DNA of 64,000 nucleotides. It comes from Cyanophora paradoxa. Lineage: Eukaryota > Glaucocystophyceae > Cyanophorales > Cyanophoraceae. The translations under genes were made by a program, and so were the position numbers. The stretch is from NCBI GenBank assembly GCA_004431415.1, contig QPMI01000005.1:806001-870000 (forward strand), given 5' to 3'. Shown here one piece after another: positions 62,601-64,000 of this stretch. Position 1 is the first letter of the stretch. The number at the start of each line of letters is the position of its first letter. The notes under the pieces are model-generated. The model did not search any database, was not told where the DNA came from, and saw only the letters and a list, made by a program, of their open reading frames with translations.

Positions 62601-64000
62601 GTTCCAAACGTGTTTTGCGCAGACGAACAATCGTCTGATTCGCCCAACTCACAGGTTAGTGTCGACAGTGCTTGGACATCGCATTCGAATTGATACGATG
62701 AATTCTTCCCTCGACAACGCTGGCGACCTGCTGACGGTGCCGTTCGAGTCGTCGAAGGGTATTAATATTACCATTTACATAAGCCTCGCTTCTGCATTAC
62801 AGGTGTACGAAGGAGAGACAATCCGGCGCGAGATGACTCTCCGTGTGCTGGAAGGCACTTCTGCATCGGAGGCAGACTTCTTTCAATCCCGCATCTCAGT
62901 TGCAAGCTCCTCGAATTTACTGCTGCTCACTCTGCGGCCTTCGCGATCGAACTCGAGCGCCATTTTCGAAGTACAGTCAGGCATGCGCACAAATCGCTCA
63001 CCGTAATTTGTTTGGTCTACAGCTATTAAGTGAACTCTGGGCGCAGTTGCAGAGCCGACCGAGCCGATTTCCCTCACCAACGCTTCTACTCGTGTTCGAA
63101 TCCAACGCGAAGTCAGTACTTCGTCGCGCGCGGGAAAGAAATGGTGGAGTGTTTCACGCTGCTTTGGCGACTTCATGCTTTGCATAACAGTATCCTTGAT
63201 CAGGTTGATTACAGCTCCAGAGGGCTGCTTCGCAGAGCTCGAAATTGTGAGCCTCACTGCAGTCCAGCCAGTTTCTCTTTCGGTCTGTGCTCCGTAACTC
63301 GCCTTCATTTTTTGAACGCAAATATTTTGATTCATGTTGAATACACAGATCTTCGATGGCACTGACGCAACCGCTCCCGTCATTCTGCAATTCAGCGGGA
63401 CTACCGAGCAATTGCTGGATCTTCGCTCTTCGTTGGTGCTTCGAAGCTCTGCAGGCGGCTCAAAGGCTCTGTTCGTTGTCTTCCAAGTGGAAGGCACTGG
63501 CGAGGCCGATCTGTCAGGGGCGTCTTTACTCGATTGCTGGGCGCAGTACGGTAAGGAATCGATAAACAAATCATTACCGCAGTTCGTGTAGATATCTCTT
63601 AAACCGCATGCAATTACCCCTCGCAGTCACGATCCTCAGAGCGAGCGAGACGGAGAAAACTTTGGGGGAAAGACAAGTTTACGATGTTGCGCGCAAGTGG
63701 TGCGCCCTAGAAAGCTGGCGGCCTCTCTAGTGGCCAGAGTTCCATGAAGTAAGCGCTTCTTTCCGCAGGGAGATTGTTACGTCGCCGGGCGGCCAAATTG
63801 TCCTCAAGTTCGTCAACGCAACGGCAGTTTGGAATGAGAACATTCTTGAGGTTTAATTTCTTTCCTGGATTGTTTTCACATCGATATTACCAGCATTGTG
63901 TTGAGACAGGCAGTCGCAGGTGGTGGACGACTACGGAGTGCTCCTTCGCTCCAGCGGCAATATAACAGCTTCAGATCGACCACAGCCTTTAATCTCGCGC
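50639..64000 (+). CDS. Giant secreted/surface protein: CUB x5, LamG, kelch, FN3, prepeptidase-C-like, WD40, further CUB (open at window end)
   Basis: It starts MYTSAHRWALALLAVLAAAL, a clear signal peptide. Phased exons cover five CUB domains: 50639-50808, 50897-50975, 51047-51221, 51313-51403, 51485-51566, 51727-51892, 51964-52142, 52213-52399, 52457-52568, 52737-52818, 52892-53051, 53107-53206, 53350-53428 and 53496-53655. Then come unassigned beta-rich exons (53.7-54.6 kb), a LamG-like fold (54.7-55.6 kb), kelch-like strands (56.0-57.0 kb), FN3-like domains (57.8-59.5 kb), two prepeptidase-C-like modules (59.5-60.5 kb), a WD40 propeller (60.9-61.9 kb) and four more CUB-like units from 62.0 kb to the edge. 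CUB domains on both sides of the middle argue for one gene, but exons after 53.66 kb were not all joined, so two genes are possible. An adhesion or recognition role is inferred from the domains. Confidence 0.65.
50740..53655 (+). other. Five tandem CUB domains in repeated exon triplets
   Basis: Each unit has QxFDDGSG near its start, then LITAPE..VVxLRFTxFD, then YDGSSTSAP / HDGNSTSAP, a LSG turn, STGRTMLVTF and a GFxAxY end. Intron phases repeat as 1-2, 2-0, 0-1. The third unit (51964-52142) has lost the first of its two internal introns. The four cysteines of animal CUB domains are missing. Confidence 0.8.
54670..55620 (+). other. LamG/concanavalin-like domain
   Basis: Strands MSIGSPLTIEF (54750), VNAWVHFVFSVGPGE (55170), CRAYFNGALYRAF (55230) and SDVRLWSVERSAEEIAASYE (55503) follow the LamG-3 pattern, including the terminal RLW..RSAEEI motif. 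It is split over several exons. Confidence 0.65.
56050..56800 (+). other. Kelch-like repeats
   Basis: ESLYLLGGGYPYFGSGDEY near 56065 and RFNIVNNTWEYNGTPQGLP followed by GLIGSRWYIYG (56675-56795) match kelch blades (aromatic, double Gly, W at fixed spacing). The next exons to 57.5 kb are poorly resolved. Confidence 0.6.
57800..59540 (+). other. Fibronectin type III-like domains
   Basis: Recurrent ends such as VTGLLPGSSYICLAALANAI (58410), LDPGTVYEYLLLAYANGTTS (58815) and VKPGRTYTYTAMYALETGY (59122) are typical FN3 F- and G-strand text (L.PG..Y.Y...A). The segment switches frame near 58.6-58.7 kb through an intron. Confidence 0.65.
59540..60500 (+). other. Two prepeptidase-C-like modules with proline-rich linkers
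   Basis: Both modules have SEAWFRFVPL / GEAWFSFVPP followed by LVISTCSPSTSFDTVVG and LISTCLQAADTFDVLIG, the Ser-Thr-Cys...FD pattern of bacterial-type prepeptidase C-terminal domains. Each is preceded by a Thr/Pro/Ala linker (PTPAPTPF; PSPTPSPLPAP). Confidence 0.55.
60880..61890 (+). other. WD40 beta-propeller, about seven blades in one exon
   Basis: Blades end GTSDGTAQLWN, SASSDASMRLW, SASDDGSIVVR, SGCDGGRVRIF, EEPLVRIWR, TSSIDGLVRAF and SWSDRAAHVF. VSAVDISADGALLVS, ILALALSANGTLLLS and VTAIVFTSDSRQLFT are typical inner strands. The reading frame is open from 60485 to 61906, with a possible donor at GAAG|GTGCTA near 61879. Confidence 0.85.
61950..64000 (+). other. Further CUB-like units, incomplete at window end
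   Basis: WKITAPKGSIVVFNFSSLSI (62081) followed by YNGIDETRERLLQFSG (62230) and FNAVAYF is a full CUB pattern. Less complete units have RVLEGTSASEADFFQSRISV (62840), LITAPEGCF (63198) with IFDGTDATAPVILQFSG (63349), and EIVTSPGGQIVLKFVNATA (63770). Confidence 0.65.

Overview
This is GC-rich nuclear DNA from a microbial eukaryote. Nearly every gene is cut into many short exons (20 to about 280 bp in most genes). The window encodes IFT56/TTC26, a ciliary transport protein, so the organism makes or recently made a flagellum. Its large modular cell-surface proteins, very high GC and frequent GC-AG introns would fit a flagellated alga such as a haptophyte. That taxonomic guess is weak, and no organelle, bacterial or viral genes are visible.

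Layout. (1) 1-4.2 kb, minus strand: a fragmented multi-exon gene with repeated F5/8-type-C (galactose-binding/fucolectin-like) modules. (2) 6.04-10.29 kb, minus: a 5'-truncated LINE retrotransposon with a perfect 15-bp target-site duplication and a poly(A) tail; shorter 3' pieces of the same family lie at 10.4-10.75 and 34.43-34.63 kb. (3) 13.8-18.8 kb, minus: a membrane protein with a RING finger, a transmembrane helix and about ten ankyrin repeats, spread over more than 20 exons, with a 40-bp palindromic tandem repeat just upstream (19.0-19.57 kb). (4) 21.57-21.83 and 49.64-49.90 kb: two related MITE-like inverted-repeat elements. (5) 23.0-34.3 kb, plus: a signal-peptide receptor-like protein with TNFR/ephrin-receptor-like cysteine repeats and several C-terminal membrane segments. 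(6) 35.2-37.6 kb minus and 37.8-43.4 kb plus: a divergent pair, a coiled-coil protein and a NEK-like kinase with a coiled-coil and proline-rich tail. (7) 44.3-48.8 kb: a second divergent pair, TMEM208 (minus) and IFT56 (plus), 142 bp apart. (8) 50.6 kb to the window end, plus: a giant secreted or surface protein with five CUB domains, then LamG, kelch, FN3, two prepeptidase-C-like modules, a WD40 propeller and further CUB domains.

Themes. NEK kinase and IFT56 both fit cilium biology; TMEM208 belongs to ER membrane-protein insertion; three genes encode adhesive or lectin-like surface proteins. Reconstructing the IFT56, TMEM208, kinase, coiled-coil and RING-ankyrin genes exon by exon, with reading phase kept throughout, shows at least eight GC-AG introns. 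It also shows a strand-specific intron signature (GTACCCC runs), short palindromes shared between introns, and a 20-nt microexon that supplies essential zinc ligands of the RING. The rest is intergenic DNA with homopolymer tracts and palindromic GATC/CATG-rich sequence.
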